A stretch of 37,898 nt of DNA from Vasconcelosia minhoensis LEGE 07310 (GCF_015207255.1 NZ_JADEXG010000054.1:1-37898), one strand, 5' to 3'; shown: positions 26,663 through 36,496, counted from the stretch's first letter. The notes: generated by a model not told the origin, from the sequence alone. A program made the numbers and translations.

Positions 26663-29094
26663 CAAATTAGTCTCCTTAGGGTATCTAGCAGTAACGTTTG
26701 ATTGAAATCACCTTTCGTCAGGTAAGCGTTGGCCCCGGCGTCAGCACCGCGCTTTCGATCTTCTTCTTTGGCCAATGTGGAAACAAGAACAACGGGCAGC
26801 TGGGCATATTCCACCTGCTGTCGAATCCGGCTGGTCAGCTCTAGCCCGGTCAGATTCGGCATTTCAATATCAGACACCACCGCGTGAAAAGCATCGAGGG
26901 TGAGCTTTTCAAAACCATCTAAACCGTCTACGGCAGCGGTGACCTCATAGCCAGCGCCTTGCAGAATGCGTTTGACCTGAGTTCGAATGGGGATAGAGTC
27001 TTCGACCAGGAGAACTTTAGGTTTCGTCGTTGCGGTCTGCATCAGCTCGGCTGGCAGTGACTGCCTACCCTGGGCCGACCGGATTAGATCCTGGGTATTG
27101 AGCACCATGCAGATTTCACCGTTGCTGAGAATAGTCGCGCCGGTGATGTTGCGGATGCGTTTCAGCAGCTTGCTTTGCGGCTTCAGGATAATATCCTGCT
27201 GCTCGATCAAAGCGTCTACCAGAAGCCCGATTTGGTCAGAGCCGACCTTTAGCACTACACAGGAGAGAGACGCGATCGCGTCCCCATCGGACTGAGCGGA
27301 CAGCTCCAGCAGGTCAGACAGCCAAACCAAAGAGAGCGGCTGTCCTCGGAACGTGATCGTCGGCTTGCCATCCATAGCAAAAATGTCTGGGCGGCGAACC
27401 CGAATCATCGTCTCCACAAACTCTACCGGGATGGCGTAGCGGTTTTGGGCCACCGACACAATCAGGGCGTAAGTCGTATTCAGGCTAGTGCCTAACGTCA
27501 TTCGGAACGTGCAGCCCTGACCCGGCGTTGAGTCAATTTGAATTGAGCCCTTAAGCTGCTCTACGTTGGTACGCACGACGTCTAAACCCACTCCGCGCCC
27601 TGACAGCTCGGTAACGGTGGTGCGGGTAGAAAAACCGGGCTCAAAAATTAAGGCTTGAATCTGACCTGACGTCATTCGGTCTATCTCCGCCTGACTGTAG
27701 AGCCCTCGGCGGATAGCGGTGTGCTTAATCTTGCCCAAATTCAGGCCGCGTCCGTCATCAATCAGCTCGATGCAGATACTGCTGCCCATTTGGTAGCCCC
27801 GCAGCTTAAGAGCGGCCTGGGCCGGTTTATTCGCCGCTAGGCGTTCGGCCAAGGGTTCAATCCCGTGGTCAATCGCATTGCGAATTAAATGGGTGAGCGG
27901 CGCTTTCATCTCTTCCAAAATTCGCTTGTCTGCCAGCGTTTCGCCTCCTTCAATCACAAAATCGATGTCTTTGTCCTGGTCCTTGGCCAGATCCCGGACG
28001 AGTCGAGGGAATAGGCTAAACAGGCTGGATAGGGGCAGCATTCGCAGCTTTAGAATGCCGGATTCGAGCTCATTAGAGACGGTTTCCAGGCGAGCCGTAT
28101 CGGCGGCGGCGGCACTGTGCAGCTGCTGGATCAGTTCACCAAACTGATCTAAACGGCTGTCGTGGCCCTGCTGGGCCACCTGGAGTGGCGCTAGAAGGAC
28201 GGGATCAATCTGCTGCGCTAGCTGGTCAAGAACTTTGTGCTGCTTCAAATTTTCTTGAGACCAGGTCTCCCACAGGTTCAGCACCTGGGTAATGTCATCC
28301 ATTCGTCGAGCAATTCGCAGCTTTGTTACGGCAAGCTCTCCAGCCTGGGTCATGAGCTGATCCAGCTTGGGTGCCGCAACCCGAATGGTATCAATTTGAT
28401 GGGTCTCTACTAGCCGTTCGGGGGGTAGCTCTGTTGGCGCAGTGGCGGGCTGATGGCCCTTGGCAGCGGGCTCTGGTGAGGGGTGCTGGCCGTTTGTAGT
28501 TAGGGTTGCTGGAGCTGAATTCAGCTTGCCGCTGAGCTCAGCAGCGAGTTCTGGATCGAGTTTAGAGAGATCCAACCCAGCTGGCACATAGGGCGGGTCA
28601 GTCGCTAGCGCACCAAAGTTAGCTAGGGCAGGTGCGCCGTCTTCGTCATAATCGACTAGCTCCAGGTTTGATTCCTTGGCCTTAGCATGTTTCTCGGCGA
28701 GCTGGTCGGGACTTTCTTCGCAGCCCGTTAGCTGAACTAAGACGCGGAAAAGCTTCACGCCTGAGGGCTCGTCAGTGACGGCTTCATGCGCTATTTTTCG
28801 AACTGCATCCAGTCCTTTGTAGATGCGATCGCACAGCTCTGCGGTCACCGCTAGCTGGCTTTGCTCTATCCCGATCAGCAGCTCTTCTATCTGGTGGACG
28901 AGGGTTTCGGCATCCTCTACGCCCAGCATCCGGGAATCTCCCTTAAGCGAATGGGCCTCACGCAGCAGCAGCTTGAGCTGATTGGCGTCCTTTGGATGCT
29001 TCTCAAGGTGCAGTATGCCCGCTTCAAGCTTGTCTAAATGCTCCTGACTGGCATCTCGGTAAAGATCACGGAGTTCTTCATCTTCGATGAACAT
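26662..29094 (-). CDS. CheA-type hybrid histidine kinase (Hpt-HATPase-CheW-REC)
   Basis: An 810-residue chemosensory kinase of the PixL/CheA class. The Hpt domain (about 1-110) has the phosphorylated His48 in REAHSLKGDSRMLG. A Pro/Ala-rich linker (about 140-240) follows. Dimerisation and ATPase domains (about 245-535) show N-box HLIRNAIDHGIEP, DDGRGLN and GRGVGLDVVRTNVEQLKG. A CheW-like coupling domain (about 535-675) and a C-terminal receiver (about 690-810) with Asp742 (FHAVVSDIEMPNLTGLEL) end the protein. The attached receiver could feed phosphate back or act as output, as in pilus chemosensory systems. It lies 74 bp after the receptor gene and shares a base with the CheB-type gene. There is no P2 domain to suggest a separate CheY/CheB docking site. 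Confidence 0.95.
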   Translation of the reverse strand: MFIEDEELRDLYRDASQEHLDKLEAGILHLEKHPKDANQLKLLLREAHSLKGDSRMLGVEDAETLVHQIEELLIGIEQSQLAVTAELCDRIYKGLDAVRKIAHEAVTDEPSGVKLFRVLVQLTGCEESPDQLAEKHAKAKESNLELVDYDEDGAPALANFGALATDPPYVPAGLDLSKLDPELAAELSGKLNSAPATLTTNGQHPSPEPAAKGHQPATAPTELPPERLVETHQIDTIRVAAPKLDQLMTQAGELAVTKLRIARRMDDITQVLNLWETWSQENLKQHKVLDQLAQQIDPVLLAPLQVAQQGHDSRLDQFGELIQQLHSAAAADTARLETVSNELESGILKLRMLPLSSLFSLFPRLVRDLAKDQDKDIDFVIEGGETLADKRILEEMKAPLTHLIRNAIDHGIEPLAERLAANKPAQAALKLRGYQMGSSICIELIDDGRGLNLGKIKHTAIRRGLYSQAEIDRMTSGQIQALIFEPGFSTRTTVTELSGRGVGLDVVRTNVEQLKGSIQIDSTPGQGCTFRMTLGTSLNTTYALIVSVAQNRYAIPVEFVETMIRVRRPDIFAMDGKPTITFRGQPLSLVWLSDLLELSAQSDGDAIASLSCVVLKVGSDQIGLLVDALIEQQDIILKPQSKLLKRIRNITGATILSNGEICMVLNTQDLIRSAQGRQSLPAELMQTATTKPKVLLVEDSIPIRTQVKRILQGAGYEVTAAVDGLDGFEKLTLDAFHAVVSDIEMPNLTGLELTSRIRQQVEYAQLPVVLVSTLAKEEDRKRGADAGANAYLTKGDFNQTLLLDTLRRLI

Positions 29095-29136
29095 GGCTTT
29101 AAGGATGTGCTTAGGGAACTAAATGAGGAAATGCGA

Positions 29137-29162
29137 CAGGGGGAGAGGAGCCTCCTCCCCTG
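29137..29162. promoter_or_regulatory. Intra-operon hairpin between receptor and kinase genes
   Basis: CAGGGGG...GAGGAG pairs with CTCCTCCCCTG with a small bulge, in the 74-bp gap between the two genes. It may stabilise or attenuate the transcript and so help set their different expression levels. It is imperfect and has no T-run. Confidence 0.3.
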
Positions 29163-29168
29163 CACCAG

Positions 29169-30527
29169 TTAAACCGTGACCTGAAGCTGCCTTGCGACGT
29201 CCTTGAGTTCGTCTGTTGAAGACTTCACCTGAGAAACGACCGTAGCTGTTTCCTGAGCGCCCAAATTAATCGCGTTCATGGCTGATACGGCCTGCTGCAC
29301 ACCAACAGCCTGCTGCTTTGAAGTCGAGGCAATCTGTTGACTGGCAATCGACACCTCATTAACGGCTTCTGCGATTTCCTGGAACACTGCCAGAATATTT
29401 TCGGTCAACTCAATCCCGGCTGCCGCCGTTTTGTTTCCCTCATCTGTCACCATTACAGTGCTGTTAATAGAGCTCTGAATCTCGCCAACTAGCGTACTAA
29501 TTTTGTTGGCAGAACCCCGGCTCTGGTCGGCCAGCTTACGAATTTCTCCGGCAACCACCGCAAAGCCCTTGCCCTGTTCCCCCGCTCGAGCCGCTTCTAC
29601 CGCCGCGTTCAGCGCCAGCATGTTCGTCTGGTCGGCGACGTCAGCCACCAGCTTAGATACGGTATAAATTTGGTCAGTTTGCTCACTCAGCTGCATAATT
29701 TTTTCGGCAATGTCCTCGACCTTAGCGCGTAGGGTGGCAATTCCATCCAGGGTTTCTCGTACGGCTAAGCGTCCGTTCTCTGAGAGATCAAGCGCCTGTT
29801 TGGCACTTGCCGCAGAGGCATTAGCCTGGTGAGCGGCCTGCATCGAAGAGGCCCCGAGCTCTTCAACGGTGGTCGTCGTCTGTGTCACAGAAGCCGTCTG
29901 ATCGGTCACGATTCGGCTCTGATCTTCTAGCGTGGTCGCAATTTGAGTAGAGCCATCCGCTACGCTATTGGCAGCGGTCTGCAAGGTTTTAGAAGCTTGC
30001 TGAACGGTCCAAAAGATAAATGCTAATACGCCTAGCTCCAGGAGTAAAATAGCCCCTTGAGTAAACTGGGTGCGACGAACGTTGGCCGTCGATATATTCT
30101 CTGCGGCAAATACCGCGTCATTTGTCAGTTCGAAGTAGGCTTCACTTTCGGCAATCAGCTGGGGCAGTACGGCAGGGTTTTGACGGTACGCTGCAATAGT
30201 TTGCTTGAGGTTTTGCCAAGCATCGTTGACCAGCGTAATTTTTTCGAGATACTTAGCGTCCGTAGCTCTTGGCAAGTCTAGTTCGGGGTTACCGTTGATT
30301 AAACCATCAACTAACCCATCGAGCTTACCAATTAGCTCGTCGCTTGGTGTGCCATTGGTCTCCAGCTTGACCAGCCGCTGGGTAGCGCCTCGCACAATAC
30401 CAGATTTATTGATTACGCTACCGTCTAGTACAGTTCTATTCACTTCGAGAAACTCGATGACAGTTGTCAGTGCTGCAAAAGCGGCCAGACCGGCAACCGT
30501 CCATCGTAGCTGATTAGTAATTTTCAT
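29169..30527 (-). CDS. Methyl-accepting chemotaxis protein
   Basis: A 452-residue receptor. One membrane helix (about residues 10-26) and a second (about 155-175, [14 protein letters not shown]) flank an extracytoplasmic sensor of about 125 residues, which resembles the PilJ/type IV pilus sensor N-terminus ([18 protein letters not shown]). No clear HAMP domain follows. The signalling domain (about 200-440) keeps the hairpin tip [31 protein letters not shown]-type sequence that contacts CheA and CheW. It lacks the GAF photosensors of PixJ, so the stimulus need not be light. GGAG lies about 7 bp before the ATG. No cheR or full cheB lies nearby, so methylation-based adaptation may use enzymes elsewhere or be absent. 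Confidence 0.93.
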   Translation of the reverse strand: MKITNQLRWTVAGLAAFAALTTVIEFLEVNRTVLDGSVINKSGIVRGATQRLVKLETNGTPSDELIGKLDGLVDGLINGNPELDLPRATDAKYLEKITLVNDAWQNLKQTIAAYRQNPAVLPQLIAESEAYFELTNDAVFAAENISTANVRRTQFTQGAILLLELGVLAFIFWTVQQASKTLQTAANSVADGSTQIATTLEDQSRIVTDQTASVTQTTTTVEELGASSMQAAHQANASAASAKQALDLSENGRLAVRETLDGIATLRAKVEDIAEKIMQLSEQTDQIYTVSKLVADVADQTNMLALNAAVEAARAGEQGKGFAVVAGEIRKLADQSRGSANKISTLVGEIQSSINSTVMVTDEGNKTAAAGIELTENILAVFQEIAEAVNEVSIASQQIASTSKQQAVGVQQAVSAMNAINLGAQETATVVSQVKSSTDELKDVARQLQVTV

Positions 30528-30589
30528 GATGTGACTCCAGTTAGGAAATAGGATTGAAGGGTTTAAGCGTGGTCTGGATGACTGAATGA

Positions 30590-31666
30590 CTAAGCGGCCT
30601 GACTGACCATCTGCCGATCGGTAGAGAGCAGAGCAGGTAAATTGAGAATGCTCAAAACTTTATCGTTGTAGCGAACCGTGCCCTGTAGATAGCTAATTGT
30701 TGAACTAGCCGCTGGAACTGGCATCACCTCAGCCGGGGAGAGATTGATAACATCGAGCACGGCATCTACTAGAATGCCCGCTACGATGTCATCAATCTCC
30801 ACCACAATGGCCTTGGCCGCTGCTTTGGCAGGGGTTTGGGTCAATGCCGTACGGATATCTGCTAGCACCATAATGTCGCCGCGCAGGTTTATATTGCCCA
30901 AAATGTATGTTGGCGCGCAGGGAATTGGCGTCACCTGCTGCACATTGATAAATTCGCGGATTGAAGCCAGCTCTATGGCAAAGTAGGCTTTGTCAAGACC
31001 AATGACAGCTAAAGACAGTTGAACAGTGCTGTCAGCTGCTTCTAGGGGTGGGTGTAGCGCCTCAGCCCGTTGCCGAAAAGCGGCCTGCTCAGCTGGGGTT
31101 GCTTTTGGACAGTACAGGTCATAGAAGTTAGAACCGCCTCGCTCGCTGGCAATTTGGTGCCAGGCTGCCGGGAGCGCTGCTGCCGGACTATCGGTCTTAG
31201 TGCCCAGTTCCGATTTTGAAACTAGCAGGGCTACCTCATCAGCCTGCCGAATCAGCGTTTCGGGATTCAGTAAAATCGCTAGCTGGTCTCCCAGTTTAGC
31301 GATACCAGCGACAAAAGCGGTGTTAATTTGTTCCAGCCGTCCATAGTCTGGGGCTGCTTCTCGAATGACTGCTTGGACATCCAGTACCTGATGAACCAAT
31401 AAGCCCACCTGAATTCCCTGCCACTCGATCACAATAATGCTATCGCTGATTTGACAAGGCCGCATAGGCTGCCCCAACCGGAGATCGAGATGCATCACCG
31501 GGAGCAGCTTTCCACGCCAGTTTAGGCTGCCAACAATATCCTTTGGAGCATCGGCGAGTATCGTCAGCTCTGGCAGCGGAAAAATTTCTCGCACGTGCTG
31601 AGCTTCAAGGCCATAGATCGACTCACCATGGCGAAATATTAAACAGAACTGATTATCTATCTCCAT
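30590..31666 (-). CDS. Tandem CheW-domain coupling protein
   Basis: A 358-residue protein with two CheW domains. The first (about residues 4-150) begins [28 protein letters not shown] and includes [20 protein letters not shown]. The second (about 210-350) includes [44 protein letters not shown]. Both keep the N-(W/L)RG turn that docks receptors and CheA. The frame is open from a TTG at 31687, but I choose the ATG at 31666 ([11 protein letters not shown]), which starts cleanly at the first domain. A double CheW could bridge receptor arrays or bind two partners. It is second in the operon, 63 bp before the receptor gene. Confidence 0.92.
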   Translation of the reverse strand: MEIDNQFCLIFRHGESIYGLEAQHVREIFPLPELTILADAPKDIVGSLNWRGKLLPVMHLDLRLGQPMRPCQISDSIIVIEWQGIQVGLLVHQVLDVQAVIREAAPDYGRLEQINTAFVAGIAKLGDQLAILLNPETLIRQADEVALLVSKSELGTKTDSPAAALPAAWHQIASERGGSNFYDLYCPKATPAEQAAFRQRAEALHPPLEAADSTVQLSLAVIGLDKAYFAIELASIREFINVQQVTPIPCAPTYILGNINLRGDIMVLADIRTALTQTPAKAAAKAIVVEIDDIVAGILVDAVLDVINLSPAEVMPVPAASSTISYLQGTVRYNDKVLSILNLPALLSTDRQMVSQAA

Positions 31667-31748
31667 CGGTCTAAGCCATTCCAACAAACAATATTACAGG
31701 CGGTATTAGCAGACAAGATAAAGGATCAATAGTCGCTGGGTTAGCAGC

Positions 31749-32897
31749 TTAAAATTTTACAGTTTTTAGAACGTATTTATCAATTACCTCAAGCATTTTT
31801 TCTCGCTCGATTGGCTTAGTCAGGTAGTAGGTAGACCCAGCCATCTGCCCTTTAATCTTGTTGAACATGCCGTCTTTTGCAGTTAGCATAATTACTGGCA
31901 AATCGCGGAATTTACCGATACTGCGAATGGTACGGCAGAGCTCTAAACCATCAATATCAGGCATGGTGACATCTAATAGCATCAACGATACTTTTTGTCG
32001 GTTTAGGATATTGAGGGCATCTACAGCATTGTTAGCTAATACGACCTGATAGCGATCGCTAATAGCTCGCTTAATCATGGTTTGCACGACCGAGCTATCA
32101 TCAACGCTGAGCACAATTGGTCGTTCTAAATCATTCGAAATTTCTACCGGATCCTGAGCAGAGCTACCACAAGTAATCAGGCCCTTCTTAGCCCATTTGT
32201 AATAGAGCTGAGCCAGCTTGAGCTGATCTTTTTCAATTGCGGTAGCAATATCAGCTATTGCATTTTGACCATCTACCCACTGCTGCAAATGTTTAGCAAC
32301 AACGGCATCAGCCTGGTCGCTCTTCAATACCTGAGGAATAGCCTCAAACGACGGAATGACTGGCTTGAGGGCTGCCCACTGCTGTTGCCGCTGGTCATAA
32401 ACCGGTCGCAGGTCAGACCAGCTAAATCCAGGCTGAGATTGGCTATAGTAAAGGTCAAACGGTGCATCAGGCGCAAAGGATATGGTGCCTTCATAGGGAA
32501 TCAGCTGCTCAAGATTGCTTAGCAGCTTAGTCTCCATGAAAGTTTTGACATCCTGCCACTGAAATAGGTCGAGCCGGACAAAAAGGTCTAGATAGTCCCG
32601 GATTGAGTCGGGATGGGGCATCTTTTTGTTAGCGAGCTGAATGGCTGAGGCCATCACCTGGAGTTTGAAACTTCGACCGAGCAGCACTGCTAGCTCGCGA
32701 GCCGTCATCAGCCCCGCACCCGCATAGGTTGCACAGCCTTCGTAAAAAGTTACCGTTCGTTCCCTGAGCTGGCCCTGCGGTGAGACCTTAACTTGGATAC
32801 TAGCCGCTCCGCTAAATTTTTGAAGCTTCAGGTTGTCAATAAAATATGGCAGCTGCTCAGACTTAAACTCTTGCACTCTCTTTGCCCTCCCTGTCAT
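31749..32897 (-). CDS. PATAN-domain response regulator (PatA/PixG type)
   Basis: A 382-residue regulator of the PatA/PixG/TaxP1 class. The N-terminal about 240 residues are a DUF4388/PATAN-like module (IDNLKLQKFSGAASIQVKV, TFYEGCATYAGAG). The receiver (about 258-382) has the phospho-acceptor Asp309 in SLMLLDVTMPDIDGLEL and LTKPIERE. In cyanobacteria such proteins bind pilus motor or cyclic-nucleotide factors to set direction of movement. The N-terminus is uncertain. GTG-ATG at 32900/32897 opens the frame. However, the GTG at 32876 has GGGAGG about 8 bp upstream and would give a protein starting at QEFKSEQLPYF. It is the first gene of the operon, and two hairpins lie in its leader. Confidence 0.9.
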   Translation of the reverse strand: MTGRAKRVQEFKSEQLPYFIDNLKLQKFSGAASIQVKVSPQGQLRERTVTFYEGCATYAGAGLMTARELAVLLGRSFKLQVMASAIQLANKKMPHPDSIRDYLDLFVRLDLFQWQDVKTFMETKLLSNLEQLIPYEGTISFAPDAPFDLYYSQSQPGFSWSDLRPVYDQRQQQWAALKPVIPSFEAIPQVLKSDQADAVVAKHLQQWVDGQNAIADIATAIEKDQLKLAQLYYKWAKKGLITCGSSAQDPVEISNDLERPIVLSVDDSSVVQTMIKRAISDRYQVVLANNAVDALNILNRQKVSLMLLDVTMPDIDGLELCRTIRSIGKFRDLPVIMLTAKDGMFNKIKGQMAGSTYYLTKPIEREKMLEVIDKYVLKTVKF

Positions 32898-33197
32898 CAC
32901 TAAATGTACTTACACCGGGATGCGACCCATCCGAGCTCAGCAGCTCTATCGCTGCTGAATAGGCATATTCCTTCTATCCGAGGTATAGAAGACAATTCTT
33001 TCAACTTTTGCTGAGCACGCGACCGGTTATAGAGCAAGCTGCTTGAGAGCAAACTACTTGATGAATAGGTCAAGTCATCGCTGCATTCACGTACTGATTC
33101 AGGATTCCCTAAAATGCGGGCGAATAATACACCGTCCCAAAGTTGACCTGTACTATGGTGTCAGCCTGACTTAGAGATTACAGTCCCAGTCAATTCT
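32898..33197. other. Divergent promoter region of chemosensory operon and glycosyltransferase
   Basis: A 300-bp gap between divergent starts. It holds two small hairpins (32937-32958 and 32971-32991) near the operon side and no recognisable open frame. No clear sigma-70 promoter pair could be assigned. Confidence 0.5.
32937..32991 (-). promoter_or_regulatory. Two tandem hairpins in the leader of the chemosensory operon
   Basis: TCAGCAGC-tctatc-GCTGCTGA (8-bp arms, 32937-32958) and CTTCTAT-ccgaggt-ATAGAAG (7-bp arms, 32971-32991) lie 40-95 bp before the first gene. They could be operators or RNA structures of the 5' leader. The sequence alone does not decide. Confidence 0.35.
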
Positions 33198-34745
33198 ATG
33201 AATTTTTTACTCAGAAGCTTATCCCCAGGTCAGCGGCTTCCAGCCGGCGCCGTTCGGCAGTCGCTGCCCTGGGTGATGATTTCTGCCGGGCTGCTATTTC
33301 GGCTGATCCAGTACGGGGCCAACCGATCGCTGTGGGCGGATGAGGCGACCCTGGCCCTCAACATTGTCAACCGCTCGTTTTCGGAATTGATGCAGCCTTT
33401 GGACTATCAGCAAGCGGCCCCGGTTGGGTTTTTGATGGTCGAGAAGCTAGCGATTGAGCTGCTGGGGAATCATGAATATGCGCTGCGGCTATTTCCCTTG
33501 GCATCGGGAATTGCCTCACTATTTCTATTCTATGCACTGGCTAAACGCTGCCTGTCAGCCAGAGTGCTGCCCGTTGCCCTAGGGCTGTTCGCCACCCTGC
33601 CATCGCTGATTTACTTCAGCTCGGAAGTGAAGCAGTATGCCAGCGATGTCGCGATCGCGCTACTGGCCTGGCTGATTGTCGTTCACCTGAGCCGTCAGAA
33701 ATCAATATTCCTAAGCCAAATCGGGCTCTACGGCCTGCTGGGAGCGGTGCTGATCTGGTTTTCCCATCCCGTCGTATTTGTGCTGGCCGGGACGGGGCTG
33801 AGCACCGTTCTAATCAGCTGGGTCAATCATCAGCGGACTCGGATTAAATCCCTGCTGGCGACCTACAGCTTGTGGGCGCTGAGCTTTATCGCGTTTTATG
33901 CCCTATTGCTAGCACCGCTCAGCAGCCGCGATGACCTGACGACCTCTTTTGTGGGTCATGGTGGGTTTCCCGCATCGCCTTTATACATCATTCCCTGGCT
34001 GTTTTTTGCCGTTGGCAAGTTCTTCTATAAGCCCTTGGGATTTCCCATTCCCCTGGCGGTCGTTGCCCTAGTCGCCTTTGGTTTCGGCTATCGTTCTCTT
34101 TATCAAAAGAACAGATCTGCTTTGCTGCTGCTTCTGTCTCCAGTCCTAGCAACCTTGGCAGCTGCCATCCTACAACAGTATCCCTTTCACCAGCGGCTGG
34201 TGCTCTTTCTCACCCCCTTTGTCACGGTGCTCATTGCCGAAGGAGCCGTCCAGATCTATCACAAAGCTAGCGCTAAAGGACTTTCCTGGCTGGGCGGCCT
34301 GTTTTTAGCCCTGCTGTTTGCCTATCCGGTAATGACTGCGGGGGCCTTACTGGTTGAGCCTAACTGGCGTGAGGAGATCAGGCCCGTCATCCAGTATGTG
34401 GAAGAACATCGGCAGCCGGGAGACCTGATCTACGTCTATCAGCGGGGAGAATATCAGTTTAAGTACTATGCCCAACGGTATGGCTATTCGCCAGAAGACT
34501 ATATTATTGGCGTCGATGACCTAGACAGCGAAGACGGCTACGGCCTTTCAGAACAGGAAGCCCAGCGCTACCGGGCGGACCTAGACCAGCTACAGGGATC
34601 GCGAGTGTGGATTATTTTCTCGCATATCGCTCAGGTCGCTGACGAAACCGGGCTAGTTGAGGCTCGTCTAAACCAGCTTGGCGATCGCATAGACGGCTTC
34701 TACCGACCGGGGGCCTATGCCCTGCTGTACGACTTGAGCCAATAG
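33198..34745 (+). CDS. GT39/ArnT-like membrane glycosyltransferase
   Basis: A 515-residue integral membrane protein of the GT-C superfamily (PMT/ArnT/GT39-like). After a short cytosolic tail, a first helix (about 25-40) leads to the loop NRSLWADEATLALN. Its acidic pair D48-E49 matches the catalytic acidic residues at the same place in GT-C enzymes. About nine to ten more hydrophobic segments follow to about residue 385. A soluble C-terminal domain (about 390-515: YVEEHRQPGDLIYVYQRGEYQF) comes last. Such enzymes use a polyprenyl-phosphate sugar to glycosylate proteins or lipids at the outer face. Acceptor and sugar are unknown; pilin or surface glycans are possible given the neighbouring motility operon, but that is inference. 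Confidence 0.85.
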   Translation: MNFLLRSLSPGQRLPAGAVRQSLPWVMISAGLLFRLIQYGANRSLWADEATLALNIVNRSFSELMQPLDYQQAAPVGFLMVEKLAIELLGNHEYALRLFPLASGIASLFLFYALAKRCLSARVLPVALGLFATLPSLIYFSSEVKQYASDVAIALLAWLIVVHLSRQKSIFLSQIGLYGLLGAVLIWFSHPVVFVLAGTGLSTVLISWVNHQRTRIKSLLATYSLWALSFIAFYALLLAPLSSRDDLTTSFVGHGGFPASPLYIIPWLFFAVGKFFYKPLGFPIPLAVVALVAFGFGYRSLYQKNRSALLLLLSPVLATLAAAILQQYPFHQRLVLFLTPFVTVLIAEGAVQIYHKASAKGLSWLGGLFLALLFAYPVMTAGALLVEPNWREEIRPVIQYVEEHRQPGDLIYVYQRGEYQFKYYAQRYGYSPEDYIIGVDDLDSEDGYGLSEQEAQRYRADLDQLQGSRVWIIFSHIAQVADETGLVEARLNQLGDRIDGFYRPGAYALLYDLSQ

Positions 34746-34769
34746 CTGAGGTTCTGGTAGCGTGGCGCC

Positions 34770-36404
34770 ATGTTAGGAAGCATCATCTGGATTTTACTGG
34801 CGGGCTTTTTTGCCGGGCAGATGGCTCGACGGCTGCAGGCCCCCGCGCTGGTCGGTATGGTGCTAGCGGGCATTGCGCTGGGGCCCCACGCAGGGAATTT
34901 GCTCAGCCCCGGCGTGCTGGAGTCGGCTGACTCACTGCGCACCATCGCCGTGATGGTGATTCTAATGAAGGCGGGACTGGGACTCGACCGTGAAAAGCTG
35001 GCTCAGCAGGGTTCTGTGGCGCTAAGACTGGGCTTTTTACCGGCGGCGGGAGAAGCGATCGCGGTGGCGCTGGCCGCCATCTGGCTATTCCAGTTCGATA
35101 TTGCTACCGGCCTGCTGCTGGGCTGCGTGCTGGGGGCCGAATCTCCGGCGGTGATTGTGCCGGGGATGCTGCGGTTGAAAAGCCTGGGCTGGGGGGTAAA
35201 GAAGGGCATTCCCGACGCTATCTTGACCGGCAGTACCCTGTCTGACGTGCTGCTGCTGCTGGTGTTTAGCCTGCTGCTGGCGTTTCTCTCGCAGGGAGCA
35301 GCCGCAGGAATGACGCTGCCGGGTGGGATTTTGCTGAGTCCGGTGCAGCTGCTGCCGGTGCAGGTCATCGCTCAGATTGTCCTAGGGATACTGCTGGGAT
35401 GGGTGACAGCTCGTCTGCTGGGGTTGCTGCTGGCCAGACAGAGCTGGAACGCGGTTCAGGATGTTCTAGTAGCGGCGGCAGTGGCCCTGGGGCTGGTGGT
35501 TTTGGCAGGAAATTTTCCCATTTTTTCGGGCTATCTGGCGGTCATGGCCACCGGTTTTTTTCTGATTGAGCTGAATGCACCGCTGGCGCGACGGCTGCGC
35601 GGCGGCTTTGACAGCCTGTGGGTAATTGCCGAGATTGTTTTATTTGTGCTGATGGGCACGAGTATTCAGCTGACTATTCTGGCAGAACAGCTGCTGGTAG
35701 GGCTGCTGGTGCTGGCTATCGGCACTCTAATTGGGCGATCGCTGGGCTGGTATCTGGCTACCCTGGGGAGCAACTGGAGCTGGAAAGAGCGGCTCTTTTT
35801 GCTGCCGGGAAATTCTGCTAAAGCGACCGTACAGGCAGCGATTGGGGCGATTCCCCTGGCCCAGGGCATCGACGGTGGCGAAACAATTCTGGCACTGGCG
35901 GCGCTGTCGATTTTGATAACGGCACCTTTGGGGGCCTGGGCGATTCCTACCTTTGCGCCCAGGCTGCTGGAACGCGGCGAGGTAGACCCAACTAAGGTTT
36001 CGGTTTCCCGTTCGGTTGTCTTGCTGGCTGCCGTGGATACCTCTTCTCTAGCCAAACCGGTTTTAACCAAGGTCGCCGAGCTGGCCCGGCGCAGCGATGC
36101 CAAAGTCGTAGTGCTCCATGTGCTCAGAGATGAAGACGCTACCAGCGTGGAATCGCTCCGCGATCAGACCCAGCGGCTGCTAGCCGACATTCGCCATCGG
36201 TTTGTCACGGCCTCGGGCTCAGTGCCTGAAGCGATCCTCAGGGCGGCTCAGGACTATAGAGCGGCTGAAATTGTCATGGGCAAGCGCGGCCATCGTTCCT
36301 TAAACGAAGCTCTGGTTGGGTCGATCTCCCAGGCGGTGCTGGAGGCCAGCCCGCTGCCCGTGGTCGTGGTGGAGGCCGACTCGATGGCAGAACCCCGTCC
36401 CTAA
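34770..36404 (+). CDS. Cation/proton antiporter with C-terminal universal stress domain
   Basis: A 544-residue fusion. Residues 1-405 form a CPA-type Na+(K+)/H+ exchanger with about twelve hydrophobic segments. Its conserved blocks include GLDREKLAQQGSVAL, GAESPAVIVPGMLRL and GIPDAILTGSTLSDVLLLLV. Residues 412-540 form a universal stress protein domain. Its ATP-binding loop reads GKRGHRSLNEALVGSI, an exact G-x2-G-x9-G-S pattern, so nucleotide binding is likely. The Usp part could gate ion exchange by ATP or AMP level. The gene starts 24 bp after the glycosyltransferase stop and probably shares its transcript. The exchanged ion cannot be told from sequence. Confidence 0.9.
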   Translation: MLGSIIWILLAGFFAGQMARRLQAPALVGMVLAGIALGPHAGNLLSPGVLESADSLRTIAVMVILMKAGLGLDREKLAQQGSVALRLGFLPAAGEAIAVALAAIWLFQFDIATGLLLGCVLGAESPAVIVPGMLRLKSLGWGVKKGIPDAILTGSTLSDVLLLLVFSLLLAFLSQGAAAGMTLPGGILLSPVQLLPVQVIAQIVLGILLGWVTARLLGLLLARQSWNAVQDVLVAAAVALGLVVLAGNFPIFSGYLAVMATGFFLIELNAPLARRLRGGFDSLWVIAEIVLFVLMGTSIQLTILAEQLLVGLLVLAIGTLIGRSLGWYLATLGSNWSWKERLFLLPGNSAKATVQAAIGAIPLAQGIDGGETILALAALSILITAPLGAWAIPTFAPRLLERGEVDPTKVSVSRSVVLLAAVDTSSLAKPVLTKVAELARRSDAKVVVLHVLRDEDATSVESLRDQTQRLLADIRHRFVTASGSVPEAILRAAQDYRAAEIVMGKRGHRSLNEALVGSISQAVLEASPLPVVVVEADSMAEPRP

Positions 36405-36496
36405 CCCGGTGGAGAACAATTAAACTAAAGCTATTGCTCGGAGACGGACAACGGTTAAACTGATGTACTAACTCGCTTCAAATCACTAGACGATCG

